A stretch of 64,000 bases of DNA from Gammaproteobacteria bacterium (GCA_026195255.1 JAPHSS010000011.1:1-64000); one strand, 5' to 3'; counted from the first letter of the stretch, positions 28,169 to 38,673 are shown. Notes: generated from the sequence alone by a model not told the origin. Numbers and translations are program-made.

Positions 28169-28238
28169 CGAATGCTTCTGTCGAAGATTCAGCGACCTTA
28201 AGTATTTAAAGACACTAGATTTCCGATAGAAGCATTCG
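28169..28238. repeat. Inverted repeat between pheS and pheT
   Basis: CGAATGCTTCT (28169-28179) and AGAAGCATTCG (28228-28238) are perfect 11-bp arms, extended imperfectly inward by TCGAA/TTCCGA, around a 48-bp spacer. It could fold in the pheST transcript or be a mobile palindrome. Confidence 0.5.
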
Positions 28239-28268
28239 GGAATGACGAATAAATTATAGGCTTAATAC

Positions 28269-30641
28269 ATGAAAATCTCGCAAAACTGGTTACACGAGTG
28301 GGTTAACCCTCAAACTGATTTAGAGGAATTTTGCGCAACAATTACAATGGCGGGTCTGGAGGTAGATTCTATTGAACCTGCGGCCGGTGAATTTACAAAA
28401 ATTGTGGTTGCACGTGTTAACTCGGTAGAAAAACACCCCGATGCGGACAAGTTAAATGTTTGCAAAGTAGATGCGGGTGGTGAAGAGTTGCAAATTGTAT
28501 GTGGTGCGCCTAATGTGCGAGAAGGCCTGATTGTTGCCTGCGCAACTATCGGAGCGGTTTTGCCCGGCAACTTTAAAATTAAAAAATCTAAATTACGCGG
28601 TGTTGAGTCATCCGGCATGTTGTGTTCAGAAAAAGAAATGGGTTTAACTGAGCAGGCAGACGGTTTAATGGAGTTGCCTGTGGATGCACCCATTGGTACG
28701 GATATTCGTGAGTACCTTCAGTTAAATGACACCATCATCGAAGTGGATTTAACGCCGAATCGTGCAGATTGTTTAAGTGTTGCAGGTGTGGCCCGCGAAG
28801 TCGCTACTTTGTATAAGAGTGATTTGAATGCACTAGAAACGACAAAAGTAGCTGTAGGCACTGACGCGAAGTTGTCGGTATCGGTTACTGCAAAACAGGC
28901 ATGTCCTCGTTATACAGGCCGCGTTATTCGTGAAGTGAATACACAGGCGACTACACCGCTCTGGATGGTGGAAAAATTACGTCGAGCGGGAATTCGTAGC
29001 CTGGGCCCCTGTGTGGATGTAACTAATTTTGTGATGATTGAGTTAGGTCAGCCCATGCATGCATTTGATCTGGATGAGCTAAAAGGCGGCATTCAGGTGC
29101 GTATGGCGAATGTAGGTGAGAGCATTACTTTACTTGATGGTAAGGAAATTAAAGCCACTGAAAACACGTTACTAATTGCAGACGAAGAAAAAGCGCTGGC
29201 GCTTGCCGGTATTATGGGGGGTGAAAAAAGCGGTGTTGCAGACAAAACCCAGCATATCTTTTTAGAAGCAGCCCACTTCAACCCATTGGCTATTGCGGGT
29301 AAAGCACGTGAATATGGCTTACATACAGACTCATCTCATCGATTTGAGAGAGGCGTCGACCCTGAATTACCTTTGCAGGCACTTGAGCGAGCTACAGAGC
29401 TGTTAATTGGTATCTGTGGCGGTCAGGCTGGCCCCGTAGTGGAACAAACTTCAAAAGCTGATATGCCACAGCGTAAACCGGTTCAATTGCGCCTGGAGCG
29501 AATTAATCGCATGTTAGGTATTGAGTTTGAAGCTGCGGATATAGAATCCATCTTGAATAGACTGGGTATGCAATTAAAGAAACAGAGTGGTGGCTGGTTA
29601 GTTACAGCGCCAAGCTTTCGATTTGATATTGCCATTGAGGCCGATTTAATCGAGGAGATTATTCGAATTCACGGTTATAACAATATTCCGAGAAAACTGC
29701 CTACCTACCAGCCTACGATGAAACCTCTGGTTGAGGCTGAGATAGGCCTGCAGCGCATAAAAGACATACTGGTTGAACGAGGTTATCACGAAGCCATTAG
29801 TTATAGTTTTGTAGACCCTAAATGGCAGGCGGCGATAGACCCGGATATAGAGCCGGTTAAACTGGCTAACCCGATTTCAGCCGATCTTTCGGTAATGCGT
29901 ACCAGTATCTGGCCGGGGTTATTAAAAGCGGTTTCACATAATCTTAATCGCCAGCAGCCCAGAGTGCGTTTGTTTGAAACAGGTTTAACATTTGTAAAAC
30001 AGGATGGAGAGCTGGTTCAAAATGCAAAAGTCTCTGGCGCGATTACCGGTAGCATTTTCGCTGAGCAATGGTCAACGGAAGACAGAAAAGTCGACTTTTT
30101 TGATGCCAAATCAGATCTTGAGGCTATTTTATCTGCAGGTGGTCTAAATGATGTGTATTTTGAAAAAGCCCAGCATTCTGCATTACATCCAGGGCAATCT
30201 GCGAAAATATTTAAGAAAAATCAGGCAATTGGATGGATTGGGGCATTACACCCAAATACCCAGAAAAAGCTGGATATAGACCCACCAGTGTATGTTTTTG
30301 AAGTTGATCAGAAGTTGCTGTTAGAGGGCGCTGTGCCAGTGTTTAAGCCCCTTTCAAAATTCCCTGAAGTGCGCCGTGATTTAGCTGTATTAGTAAAACA
30401 GGAAATTACGGTTGAAGAGCTGGTTAAATCAATTAAATCAGTGACTTCTGAAATATTCCAAGAAATATTGTTATTTGACGTCTATACTGGTGTTAATATA
30501 GAAGATGGTCTAAAAAGTGTCGCTTTAGGCTTGATTTTACAGGGATTTTCCAGCACTCTTACGGATGAGGACGTGGAAAAAGAAATTAACAAGATCGTCA
30601 CCGTCTTAAATGATAGATATGGTGCTACACTACGGGAGTAG
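28269..30641 (+). CDS. pheT: Phenylalanyl-tRNA synthetase beta subunit
   Basis: The 790-residue subunit has the complete domain order: N-terminal tRNA-binding OB fold ([20 protein letters not shown]), B3/B4 editing domain, B5 domain, catalytic-like core, and C-terminal FDX-ACB anticodon-binding domain ([12 protein letters not shown]). It forms the alpha2-beta2 enzyme with PheS. The stop codon is two bases before ihfA. Confidence 0.97.
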   Translation: MKISQNWLHEWVNPQTDLEEFCATITMAGLEVDSIEPAAGEFTKIVVARVNSVEKHPDADKLNVCKVDAGGEELQIVCGAPNVREGLIVACATIGAVLPGNFKIKKSKLRGVESSGMLCSEKEMGLTEQADGLMELPVDAPIGTDIREYLQLNDTIIEVDLTPNRADCLSVAGVAREVATLYKSDLNALETTKVAVGTDAKLSVSVTAKQACPRYTGRVIREVNTQATTPLWMVEKLRRAGIRSLGPCVDVTNFVMIELGQPMHAFDLDELKGGIQVRMANVGESITLLDGKEIKATENTLLIADEEKALALAGIMGGEKSGVADKTQHIFLEAAHFNPLAIAGKAREYGLHTDSSHRFERGVDPELPLQALERATELLIGICGGQAGPVVEQTSKADMPQRKPVQLRLERINRMLGIEFEAADIESILNRLGMQLKKQSGGWLVTAPSFRFDIAIEADLIEEIIRIHGYNNIPRKLPTYQPTMKPLVEAEIGLQRIKDILVERGYHEAISYSFVDPKWQAAIDPDIEPVKLANPISADLSVMRTSIWPGLLKAVSHNLNRQQPRVRLFETGLTFVKQDGELVQNAKVSGAITGSIFAEQWSTEDRKVDFFDAKSDLEAILSAGGLNDVYFEKAQHSALHPGQSAKIFKKNQAIGWIGALHPNTQKKLDIDPPVYVFEVDQKLLLEGAVPVFKPLSKFPEVRRDLAVLVKQEITVEELVKSIKSVTSEIFQEILLFDVYTGVNIEDGLKSVALGLILQGFSSTLTDEDVEKEINKIVTVLNDRYGATLRE

Positions 30642-30643
30642 AA

Positions 30644-30943
30644 ATGGCGTTAACCAAAGCCGATATGGCAGAGCGATTGTTTGATGAGTTAGGGCTCAAC
30701 AAGCGAGAAGCCAAAGAGTTGGTTGAACTGTTTTTTGAAGAAGTGCGCGAAGCACTGGAAGATACTTACAATGTTAAGCTTTCAGGTTTCGGTAACTTCA
30801 CATTAAGAGATAAAACTCAGCGCCCGGGTCGTAACCCCAAGACTGGTCAGGAAATTCCTATCTGTGCCCGTCGTGTTGTTACATTCCGCCCTGGACAAAA
30901 ATTAAAACAAAGAGTTGAGGCCTATGCTGGAAGCCAGCAATAA
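30644..30943 (+). CDS. ihfA: Integration host factor alpha subunit
   Basis: The 99-residue DNA-bending protein shows the HU/IHF fold and the alpha-specific pattern ([54 protein letters not shown]). The intercalating Pro is in the GRNPKTG arm. It heterodimerises with IhfB. It sits two bases after pheT and overlaps the MerR gene by 20 bp. Confidence 0.97.
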   Translation: MALTKADMAERLFDELGLNKREAKELVELFFEEVREALEDTYNVKLSGFGNFTLRDKTQRPGRNPKTGQEIPICARRVVTFRPGQKLKQRVEAYAGSQQ

Positions 30944-31280
30944 TAAGGAATTACCTGTTATACCAAGCAAACGTTACTTCACCATTGGTGAAGTAAGTGA
31001 GTTATGTGGTGTAAAACCCCATGTACTGCGTTACTGGGAGCAGGAATTTACCCAATTAAAACCAGTAAAACGCCGTGGAAACCGTCGTTATTACCAGCGT
31101 CATGACGTTATCTTAATTCGTCAAATACGTAGCCTGTTATATGATCAGGGTTTTACCATTGGTGGCGCGCGTCAGCAGCTAACGGGTGAAACAGCTAAAG
31201 AAGATACTTCGCAGAGTAATCAGCTGATTAAGCAGATTCGTAACGAACTTGAAGAAATCTTACAAACCCTGAAGAAATAA
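30924..31280 (+). CDS. MerR-family transcriptional regulator
   Basis: The 118-residue protein has an N-terminal MerR winged-helix domain ([20 protein letters not shown], then [17 protein letters not shown]) and a short C-terminal helix that dimerises. There is no metal- or ligand-binding domain or conserved cysteine cluster beyond one Cys in the DNA-binding domain. This gene typically follows ihfA in gammaproteobacteria and its target is unknown. ATG 30924 is preferred over an in-frame TTG at 30915. Confidence 0.88.
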   Translation: MLEASNNKELPVIPSKRYFTIGEVSELCGVKPHVLRYWEQEFTQLKPVKRRGNRRYYQRHDVILIRQIRSLLYDQGFTIGGARQQLTGETAKEDTSQSNQLIKQIRNELEEILQTLKK

Positions 31281-31556
31281 ATCATCATGTTGCTGATTGA
31301 GTCAAATCAGCAGCAATTTCAAATAAAAACCTCCACATTCATGCATATTTTTAATTAGAAACAGTCTATTCTCTAAATTCCACTCTATGTGTGGTTTTTA
31401 CTTATTATCTGCTGTGCGAATAGTTGAGAATAAAATGGCTCATAATTATGCATGAGCTGTTTTTACGGTTCCAGTTATAGGCTTTATTATTACTCCATTT
31501 GCTTTAACGGGCTTAGTCATACTTCCAGTATCTACGAAATAAAAGGATCAAATGTG

Positions 31557-31865
31557 ATGAAAAATATAATTATTATCGCAATAGTCATAGCTTTTTCTGG
31601 CGCAGCTTTCGCTAATAATCTCATCAGGGTTTATGAAGATAGTGATGAATACTTTGTATTTCCAACATCGTCAATTATAACAATTGAGTTTAAAAATGAT
31701 GACGAGGAGTTACACATATACACAAAAATGGCTAAAGCAGGCAAAACGCCCTGGAAAATGTCTATTGATAATATACCCAAACAAACCGCCTCAGATTTAA
31801 TCACTAAAATGTTTGATACAAATCGCAGCAAAATTTTAAATATAAAAGTAGACGATATCGAATAA
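31557..31865 (+). CDS. Small exported protein of unknown function
   Basis: The 102-residue protein has a signal peptide (MKNIIIIAIVIAFSGAAFAN) and a beta-rich mature domain of about 80 residues (DEYFVFPTSSIITIEFKNDD, WKMSIDNIPKQTASDLI). No cysteines are in the mature part. The ATG at 31557 follows AAAAGGA; upstream in-frame starts would place a non-signal extension before it. It is a single gene in a 700-bp stretch between the MerR gene and tRNA-Pro. Family not recognised. Confidence 0.6.
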   Translation: MKNIIIIAIVIAFSGAAFANNLIRVYEDSDEYFVFPTSSIITIEFKNDDEELHIYTKMAKAGKTPWKMSIDNIPKQTASDLITKMFDTNRSKILNIKVDDIE

Positions 31866-32000
31866 TATAAAGAACACAGAATTGAGGCGAATAGAGACCT
31901 GTTAATAATGCGATAGACTATTTATAGAGTGTCTAATCGGTTGATAATTAAGTATTTGCTTTATTCATATATCCACTCAGTGTAGAATTCACCCCCTATT

Positions 32001-32077
32001 CGGGGCGTAGCGCAGTTTGGTAGCGCACCACACTGGGGGTGTGGTGGTCACAGGTTCAAATCCTGTCGTCCCGACCA
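32001..32077 (+). tRNA. tRNA-Pro(GGG)
   Basis: A 77-nt tRNA with acceptor CGGGGCG/CGTCCCG, discriminator A and encoded CCA. Anticodon stem CCACA/TGTGG with loop CTGGGGG (anticodon GGG, proline CCC/CCU); T arm CAGG-TTCAAAT-CCTG. It marks the left border of the AT-rich biosynthetic cluster. Confidence 0.95.
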
Positions 32078-32363
32078 ATTAAATCAATGACTTACCTATT
32101 TTAGTATCACCAGTGAAATCGTCGCTGGTTGCATACTGGTCGCAGTTTTCTGCATTATCTTTTCCGATAGATGGTATTAATAAAAAATGTGTTCATAACT
32201 TAATACTACTTAAGGTTCTGTGTAGCATTACCTTATAATTCTGAACTTAAGCATACTTATAATTTGTGAGACCATAGATATATTAAATATTATTGATATT
32301 GATTGCCCAAATTAATTATATGGTGATAATGAGAGATATTTTCGCAAGGATTGTGTTTAGTAT
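32078..32363 (+). promoter_or_regulatory. AT-rich spacer with candidate cluster promoter
   Basis: This 286-bp spacer between tRNA-Pro and the biosynthetic cluster has two perfect TATAAT hexamers (32234-32239 and 32258-32263), neither with a good -35. CTTAAG occurs at about 32208 and 32246 but not at PmrA-box spacing. It presumably drives the whole cluster, since no later gap could hold a promoter. Confidence 0.35.
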
Positions 32364-33350
32364 ATGAGATCAATAGAGATTGTAGGTTCAGGTATTGCTC
32401 TGCCCAAACGAGTTGTAAAATCATCGGAAATTGATAAACAACTAGGCTATAAAAGTGGGCAAATAGAAGCCATTTCCGGTGTGTTTTCCCGCTACTACGC
32501 AACCACTGAGTCTGCCACAGATTTAGCTATAGCGGCTGTTTTTGAAGCATTTTCCAATACCTCTGTTACCTTACAGGATGTTGAATGTATTATCGCAGCC
32601 AGTGGAACAATGGAGCAGGCTATACCATGTAATGCGGCGAAAATTCACGCAAGGTTAAATTTGAGCAATCCTATTCCAGCATTTGACATCAATATGACCT
32701 GCTTAAGTGCGCTGATGGCTTTAGATTTAGCTGCTTCCATGATTATGAGTGGCCAATATAAGGTAATCCTCATTGTGTCATCTGATATTGCATCTGTTGG
32801 TATAGACTTAAAAGACAGAGAAACTGTGGGATTATTTGGTGATGGAGCTGCTGCACTGGTAGTTACTGAAAGTAGTGTTCCTGATAAGGGGATTTTGGTT
32901 TCTCATTTTGCAACCTACAGCGAGGGTATTAATTACTGCCAAATTCAGGGAGGTGGGAGCTTGAATCATCCTTCTAAGGTTAATACTGATTATAAAAAGT
33001 ATGGCATCTTTGAAATGCAGGGTAAGGAAATTTTTCGCTTAACTGCAAAGGTTATTGATGACTTTATAATTAAGTTATTCTCAGGCCTTCCATATTCACT
33101 AAATGACATTGACTGGGTTGTGCCTCACCAGGCTAGTGCACTCGCAATAAGCCACCTCCAGAAACGATTAAAAATCCCCACAGATAAGATAATTAATATT
33201 TTGAATTCACGTGGAAATCAGATAGCAGCTTCACTACCGTCGGCACTGCATGAACTAATAATAAGTGGTAAAGCTAGTGCAGGAGATAAGGTCTTACTTA
33301 TTGGTACGTCTGCTGGTTTAAGTATTGGTGGGATGATATTGGTCTTGTGA
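32364..33350 (+). CDS. KASIII-type condensing enzyme (FabH/OleA-like)
   Basis: The 328-residue thiolase-fold enzyme keeps the Cys-His-Asn triad of 3-oxoacyl-ACP synthase III: Cys113 in DINMTCLSAL, His255 in VVPHQASAL and Asn285 in RGNQIAASLP. Such enzymes condense an acyl-CoA or acyl-ACP starter with a malonyl or acyl partner. It is not in a fatty-acid operon; it opens a seven-gene coupled cluster, which points to secondary metabolism. Its stop codon overlaps the next start (TGATG). Substrates unknown. Confidence 0.88.
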   Translation: MRSIEIVGSGIALPKRVVKSSEIDKQLGYKSGQIEAISGVFSRYYATTESATDLAIAAVFEAFSNTSVTLQDVECIIAASGTMEQAIPCNAAKIHARLNLSNPIPAFDINMTCLSALMALDLAASMIMSGQYKVILIVSSDIASVGIDLKDRETVGLFGDGAAALVVTESSVPDKGILVSHFATYSEGINYCQIQGGGSLNHPSKVNTDYKKYGIFEMQGKEIFRLTAKVIDDFIIKLFSGLPYSLNDIDWVVPHQASALAISHLQKRLKIPTDKIINILNSRGNQIAASLPSALHELIISGKASAGDKVLLIGTSAGLSIGGMILVL

Positions 33351-34330
33351 TGAAAGCAATTGTAACTGGAGCAACTGGTTTTTTAGGGTCGCATTTAGTT
33401 TCTATACTGGAACAAAAGCACTATGAAGTTATTGCACTTGGTCGAGATGCTAATAAGGGGGCTGCGTTAGCATCAAAAAATATTGTATTTAAATCTATGG
33501 AAATTACAGATAAGCATTCTGTAGATTCAGTATTTGAGTGTGCTGATGTTGTGTTTCACTGCGCTGCACTTTCGAGTGTGTGGGGAAGTCCTGAAGACTT
33601 CGAACTTGTTAATGTTCAAGGTACCCAAAATGTTCTTGAATGTTGTGAAAAGTGGTCAGTAAAAAAGTTAGTATATGTATCCTCCACCAGTGTATATTTT
33701 GACTACAGAGATAAAACCAATATTAAGGAAAGCGAAAGTTTGCATCATGGTTTTGTTAATAACTATGCTAGAACTAAATATCAAGCAGAAGTGCTTTTGC
33801 TAACAGAGAAGAAAAATACTGAAGTAGTGATAATACGTCCACGTGGCATTATAGGAGATGGTGATACTTCTATAATGCCAAGAATATTAAGAATTGCGGA
33901 TAAAGGATTCTTTCCTCTTATTAACAAGGGTCAAGCAACTGTAGATTTAACCTATGTTAAAAATGTTGCACATGCGCTGATTCTTGCAGGGGAGAAATTA
34001 AACATTAATGGTAAATGTTTCAATATTTCAAATTTTGAGCCATTAAGTGTTAAGGAATTACTTCAAAGAGTTCTTAAAGCACGAAAAAAGAAATGCAGTT
34101 TGGTTCCTGTTGATTACAGATTTATGTATGGGATAGCCAAGTTGATGGAGGTTATTTCAATAAGATTGTCTTTGGGAGAACCTAGTATCACATGTTACGG
34201 TGTTGGTCTATTAGCAAAAACGCAAACATTGGATATTGAAGCGGCTAAAAATGTATTAGGCTATGAGCCGGTCTATTCAATGGATTATGCAATAGAAAAA
34301 TATCTGGAGTGGGAAAGTAAGGATGCTTAA
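33350..34330 (+). CDS. NAD-dependent epimerase/dehydratase-like extended SDR
   Basis: The 326-residue Rossmann protein has the extended-SDR glycine motif GATGFLGSH near the N-terminus, a VSSTSVYFD serine region and the catalytic YARTK. The sequence is closer in style to 3beta-hydroxysteroid dehydrogenase/OleD-type reductases (VIIRPRGIIGDGD, VDLTYVKNVAHAL) than to sugar epimerases. It could reduce the beta-keto product of the condensing enzyme (inference). Start ATG 33350 (GTG 33347 also possible); it overlaps the next gene by 8 bp. Confidence 0.85.
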   Translation: MKAIVTGATGFLGSHLVSILEQKHYEVIALGRDANKGAALASKNIVFKSMEITDKHSVDSVFECADVVFHCAALSSVWGSPEDFELVNVQGTQNVLECCEKWSVKKLVYVSSTSVYFDYRDKTNIKESESLHHGFVNNYARTKYQAEVLLLTEKKNTEVVIIRPRGIIGDGDTSIMPRILRIADKGFFPLINKGQATVDLTYVKNVAHALILAGEKLNINGKCFNISNFEPLSVKELLQRVLKARKKKCSLVPVDYRFMYGIAKLMEVISIRLSLGEPSITCYGVGLLAKTQTLDIEAAKNVLGYEPVYSMDYAIEKYLEWESKDA

Positions 34331-35147
34331 GCTATTAAAAGTAGGGCACTGTTTTCATCCAGAAGCGATGGTGATGAAAGGACATTCCTGGCAGTCAATG
34401 CAGTTTCCTGCAATTGTTGGTTTGATTAAGCACCCACAAAAAGGGTATGTTTTATTTGATACAGGATACGCTAAACGTTTCAAGCAGGAAACCGAACGAT
34501 TTCCCGAGAGATTCTATCGCTGGTTAACCCCTTTTCACATATGTGAAAAGGAGAGCCTTGTTTATCAACTATCTCAGCTTAATATTGGCGCTGATGAAAT
34601 TAATGCGATATTTATTTCACACTTTCATGCGGACCATATATCAGGTTTATTAGATTTCCCTAGCGCATCATTTATATGTTCGAAGGTTGCATTGGACACT
34701 TTTATCAGTTTAGGGCGTATAAAAGGTTTAATTAAAGGCTATTTGCCAAAATTGTTACCTAGTGATTTTGTTAAACGGTGTAGTTTCATAGAGGATACTA
34801 AAAAAATAATAATTAGAAATAAGTATGCTCCTTTTTCCGCAGGGTATGATGTTTTTTCAGATGGTGGATTTATAGCTATTCCGCTGCCTGGTCATGCTGT
34901 AGGTCAATTTGGATTACTACTGGAGAGTAGTGGGAAATCTTGCTTTTTGATAGGAGATGCCTGTTGGACAAGAGAAGCATACCAGGAAGGTGTAAGACCA
35001 AACATACTAACGTATGCAATTATGGACAATGGTAAGCAATATTTAGAAACCCTGGATAAACTTTCGCAAGTATATTTATCAAATAAAAAGATACAAATTA
35101 TACCTTCTCACTGTCAGTTATCTTTTGAGTCATTTAAAAGTGGGTAA
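34323..35147 (+). CDS. Metallo-beta-lactamase-fold hydrolase
   Basis: The 274-residue protein has the zinc motif HFHADH (His100, His102, Asp104, His105). Further ligands follow in GHAVGQFG, IGDACW and a C-terminal PSHCQ. Members include lactonases, thioesterases and glyoxalases. In this cluster a thioester- or lactone-hydrolysing step is plausible but unproven. No signal peptide is seen, so cytoplasmic. It overlaps the preceding gene by 8 bp. Confidence 0.85.
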   Translation: MLKLLKVGHCFHPEAMVMKGHSWQSMQFPAIVGLIKHPQKGYVLFDTGYAKRFKQETERFPERFYRWLTPFHICEKESLVYQLSQLNIGADEINAIFISHFHADHISGLLDFPSASFICSKVALDTFISLGRIKGLIKGYLPKLLPSDFVKRCSFIEDTKKIIIRNKYAPFSAGYDVFSDGGFIAIPLPGHAVGQFGLLLESSGKSCFLIGDACWTREAYQEGVRPNILTYAIMDNGKQYLETLDKLSQVYLSNKKIQIIPSHCQLSFESFKSG

Positions 35148-35160
35148 GCAACTGAAGAAA

Positions 35161-36426
35161 ATGATAGCTTTTATTAGAGGCTTTATTAATGCAAAGCTAG
35201 GTTCAAAATTGTCTCGTGAAAAAATTGAAAAGATTCAACAAACTCGGTTTAATAAACTTCAAAGGGAAGCTTTATCTACATCTGAATTTTACTCATGTTA
35301 CGTTAATAAACCTTTAGATGAATATCCAGTTATCAGAAAAGCTATTCATGTAGAAAATTTCAATATAATTAATACCGCTGGGCTTGATAAAGATACCGCA
35401 TTTGAGATTGCAATAGCTTCAGAAAAAAGCCGAGACTTTACGCCTGACTATAAGGGGTTTTCTGTAGGATTGTCTTCGGGGACTAGTGGGAATCGAGGGT
35501 TGTTTGTAACTTCTGTTGAAGAGCGAGCACAATGGGCTGGATATATTATTGGTAAGCTTTTGCCATTTCGTTGTGGAAAGCATCGAGTGGCTTTCTTTCT
35601 TAGGGCAAATAATAATCTTTATGAAAGTTCAAATGGAATACTTCTTATCTTTAAGTTTTTCGATTTGATTGATGGTCTTAATAAGAATATCAAAAAACTG
35701 GTGAAATTTAACCCAACAATATTAATTGCTCCAGCTAGTGTGCTTCTTAAGATCATAGAGAAAAAACCAAAAATTAATCCAGTAAAAGTAATAGCTATTG
35801 CAGAAGTTTTAGAGGCTTCTGATAAGAGGCTACTCGAATCATATTTCCAACAGAAAATACATCAGATTTATCAATGTACAGAAGGTTTTGTAGCAGCAAC
35901 GTGTTCTGAGGGAAATCTGCATCTTAATGAAGATGTTCTAATCATTGAAAAGAAGTGGATAAATCAGGAGAGTGGTCGATTCTCTCCGATTCTGACAGAT
36001 CTTAAAAGAGTTACTCAGCCCGTTATTCGTTATTACCTAGATGATATATTGATAGAGGATAAAGCTCCCTGTGCATGTGGCTCAAACTTTACGAGATTAA
36101 AAGCCATTGAGGGGCGTAAAGATGATATTTTCTATTTACGAAATAATCGTAATGAGCTGATTGATGTTTTTCCTGATTTTATCAGAAATTCACTAATTAT
36201 TGTCTCTGCTGAACTAATAGAGTATCAGGTTATTCAATCTGAGAAGAATAAATTAGTAATTTATATATTACCTTTCAATGAAGTAATTCGTAAAAATATA
36301 TCTTCTGCACTTGATGAACTATTTAATCGATTAGATGTTCTGATCCCTCAATATGAATTCGATGAATTTAAAGTCATCGATAACGGTAAAAAAAGACGAC
36401 GCGTAATGAGGCAGATTGATGGCTAA
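35161..36426 (+). CDS. Adenylate-forming enzyme (F390 synthetase/PaaK-like)
   Basis: The protein (about 421 residues) shows the phosphate-binding loop SSGTSGNRG, an acyl-adenylate core region YQCTEGFVAATC and a C-terminal sub-domain with CACGSNFTRLKAIEGRKDD. It is similar to coenzyme F390 synthetase-related and phenylacetate-CoA ligase proteins. It would activate a carboxylate as AMP ester for transfer to a thiol, amine or alcohol. ATG 35161 is used here; a TTG at 35125 would overlap the MBL gene by 23 bp. The Cys pair CACG may bind metal. Confidence 0.8.
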   Translation: MIAFIRGFINAKLGSKLSREKIEKIQQTRFNKLQREALSTSEFYSCYVNKPLDEYPVIRKAIHVENFNIINTAGLDKDTAFEIAIASEKSRDFTPDYKGFSVGLSSGTSGNRGLFVTSVEERAQWAGYIIGKLLPFRCGKHRVAFFLRANNNLYESSNGILLIFKFFDLIDGLNKNIKKLVKFNPTILIAPASVLLKIIEKKPKINPVKVIAIAEVLEASDKRLLESYFQQKIHQIYQCTEGFVAATCSEGNLHLNEDVLIIEKKWINQESGRFSPILTDLKRVTQPVIRYYLDDILIEDKAPCACGSNFTRLKAIEGRKDDIFYLRNNRNELIDVFPDFIRNSLIIVSAELIEYQVIQSEKNKLVIYILPFNEVIRKNISSALDELFNRLDVLIPQYEFDEFKVIDNGKKRRRVMRQIDG

Positions 36427-37558
36427 ATTACTTATTACGGGTGCAAGGGCACCTGTTGCTCTGGAGTTGGCAAGAAATTTACACGGACATGGCCATCAGG
36501 TGATTATGGTAGATTCACTGCTGTATCCGTTAGCACGAAACAGTAAGGCAATAAACCAGTTTTATAAAATACCTGGTCCCAGAGAGAACCTTGAAGGATT
36601 TAGAAAAAATCTTTTATTGATAATTCAACAAGAAAATGTTGATTACTTGATTCCTACCTGTGAAGAAATATTTTATATCTCATTTATAAAAAATGAGCTT
36701 GATAGATTCTGCCAGATCATTTGTCCGGACTTTGATTTAATCACCAAGTTTCACAGTAAAATTGAAATATTGAACTTGTGCACGAATAAAGGAGTGGGAA
36801 TACCGTCTACGAAAATTGTTGATAAGTCAAATTTGAAAGAATTTTCTGAAATTAAGAACATTATTGTTAAAAAAGAGTTTTGCCGATTCGGCACTGATGT
36901 ATTGCTTAATCCAACACGTAAAATGATAAAAGATGCAGTTGATAAAAATGATGGGCGAATTTTATTGCAAGAAAAAATTGTAGGTGTCGAGTATTGCACT
37001 TATGCCATTGTAAATAATGGAACTGTGTATGCTGAGGCTATCTATGAGCCATCTCATAGAATAAGGCTTGCTGCAGGCATCTATTTTAAGCCGATAATAA
37101 ATGATGCTATATCAAAATTTGTAAAAGATTTTTGTAAGGAGTACCAGTTTACCGGACAAATCGGATTTGATGTAATTGTTGCAAATGATATTGTCTATGT
37201 TATTGAGTGTAATCCCCGTACGACCAGCGGTGTTCACTTGTTACAGGAGGCTGATTTATTCAAAGCCTTTATTGGTAGGAATATACAAGAAATAAAACAA
37301 AGTGATAAAGCAAGCATGATAGGCCTGGTAATGCTTTTGATAGGAATACCAATAGCCATAAAAAAAAATAAACTCAGTCAATGGTGGTCAGATTACTCAT
37401 CAGCCAGAGATGTGATTAACTTGAAAAAGGATAAGAGCTTTATGCTTTTCAAATTTTTATCATTGGGGGAATTATTAGTGATTTCTCTCAGAAAGAAGGT
37501 GTCTATTAGGCAAGCTTCAACTATGGATATAGAATGGGACGGAGAAGAAATTAAGTAA
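36419..37558 (+). CDS. ATP-grasp ligase
   Basis: The 379-residue protein begins with a Rossmann-like preATP domain (LLITGARAPVALELARNLHG) and continues with ATP-grasp elements: IIVKKEFCRFGTDV, the GRILLQEKIVGVEYCTYAIV strand, and the Mg-binding QIGFDVIVANDIVYVIECNPR. ATP-grasp enzymes join a carboxylate to an amine via acyl phosphate. With an adenylate-forming enzyme next door, this suggests an amide-containing product (inference). The start overlaps the preceding stop by 8 bp, and the stop overlaps the next start (TAATG). A hydrophobic helix near 305-320 is possible. Confidence 0.82.
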   Translation: MAKLLITGARAPVALELARNLHGHGHQVIMVDSLLYPLARNSKAINQFYKIPGPRENLEGFRKNLLLIIQQENVDYLIPTCEEIFYISFIKNELDRFCQIICPDFDLITKFHSKIEILNLCTNKGVGIPSTKIVDKSNLKEFSEIKNIIVKKEFCRFGTDVLLNPTRKMIKDAVDKNDGRILLQEKIVGVEYCTYAIVNNGTVYAEAIYEPSHRIRLAAGIYFKPIINDAISKFVKDFCKEYQFTGQIGFDVIVANDIVYVIECNPRTTSGVHLLQEADLFKAFIGRNIQEIKQSDKASMIGLVMLLIGIPIAIKKNKLSQWWSDYSSARDVINLKKDKSFMLFKFLSLGELLVISLRKKVSIRQASTMDIEWDGEEIK

Positions 37559-38673
37559 TGTTAATTCAACTTCGTTCACCTATTTCTGAAGCCGTAAGTC
37601 CTGCAGATGAATATTTGATGGGTTTTCTCGATAAAACTGAAGCAATGATTACCAATGTAAAAACAGAAGTGGGTTGTTGTCAGATAGATGATGTGGTTTT
37701 ACCTTTTACAATAAATGAAGCAGAATATGATAATAGTTATGTTTGCTCACCCTATACAGCATTGATACCCTATTGCATTGAGGAATTAGGGAAACTGGAT
37801 AATTGGTTATTGAGAATAGGTGTTGAAAAGTTAATATTGATTTTTGATAGAATACTTAAAAAGAATAATATCAATCGAGTTATACATATCAATAATTGGT
37901 TGTTATCTACTAACCTATATCCACAAAAAGATAAAGCTCTAAATATCGAATCGCTCATTGAAGGAATTACACGTCAATACAAAAATCATACTGTTATTTT
38001 TCGCTCATTAAATTATTTTCTAAATCCTGCGCTCATATCTGAATTTATGTCAGCAGGCTGTATGATCGTGCCGACAAGGCAGGTGTATCTTTATTATAAA
38101 TCTTTAAACGACTACAGTAAAACACATAATTATAAAGTTGATAAAAAATTAATTGAAAAAACAGAATATCAATATGTTAAACAATCAGATATTAATGAGT
38201 CAGATTATGCTCGTATAGTTGAATTATATAATATGCTATATATTAATAAATATTCGAAGCACAATCCACAATTTACAATCCAATATATAGCGGTAATAAT
38301 TAAACACCCGTTGTTCTACGTGGAAGGGTTTCGAAATATTCACGGAATACTTGATGCTGTGGGAGGCAGATTTACTATTGCAAATACAACTACCTTACCA
38401 ATAGTTGGTTATGACACATCTAAACCTGCAAAACTAGGTTTATATCGTATGGTTCTTATGTCTGCATTGCTCTATTCTGAGAGAAATAATTATTGCTTCA
38501 ATGCAAGTTCTGGAGCACCTCATTTTAAAAAATTAAGGGGTGCTGTTCCTCATATCGAATATTCAGCTGTATATATAAAACACCTTTCTGCTCATTCTCA
38601 ATGTATCTGGAAGGTACTGGCTTATATTATGCGTAAATTGTTTGTACCTATTATGAAAAAGTATCAGTTATGA
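37558..38673 (+). CDS. Unassigned cluster protein, possible GNAT/FemAB-type acyltransferase
   Basis: The 371-residue protein matches no family I can name with certainty. The segment from about 225 to 350 (LGLYRMVLMSALLYSERNNY followed by CFNASSGAPHFKKLRGAVP) resembles the acceptor half of FemAB/GNAT-fold acyl- or aminoacyltransferases, where SSG..HFKK..GA-like motifs occur. The N-terminal half is Asn/Ile/Tyr-rich, with no signal peptide. It is coupled to both neighbours (TAATG upstream, ATGA downstream), so it belongs to the pathway. Confidence 0.6.
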   Translation: MLIQLRSPISEAVSPADEYLMGFLDKTEAMITNVKTEVGCCQIDDVVLPFTINEAEYDNSYVCSPYTALIPYCIEELGKLDNWLLRIGVEKLILIFDRILKKNNINRVIHINNWLLSTNLYPQKDKALNIESLIEGITRQYKNHTVIFRSLNYFLNPALISEFMSAGCMIVPTRQVYLYYKSLNDYSKTHNYKVDKKLIEKTEYQYVKQSDINESDYARIVELYNMLYINKYSKHNPQFTIQYIAVIIKHPLFYVEGFRNIHGILDAVGGRFTIANTTTLPIVGYDTSKPAKLGLYRMVLMSALLYSERNNYCFNASSGAPHFKKLRGAVPHIEYSAVYIKHLSAHSQCIWKVLAYIMRKLFVPIMKKYQL

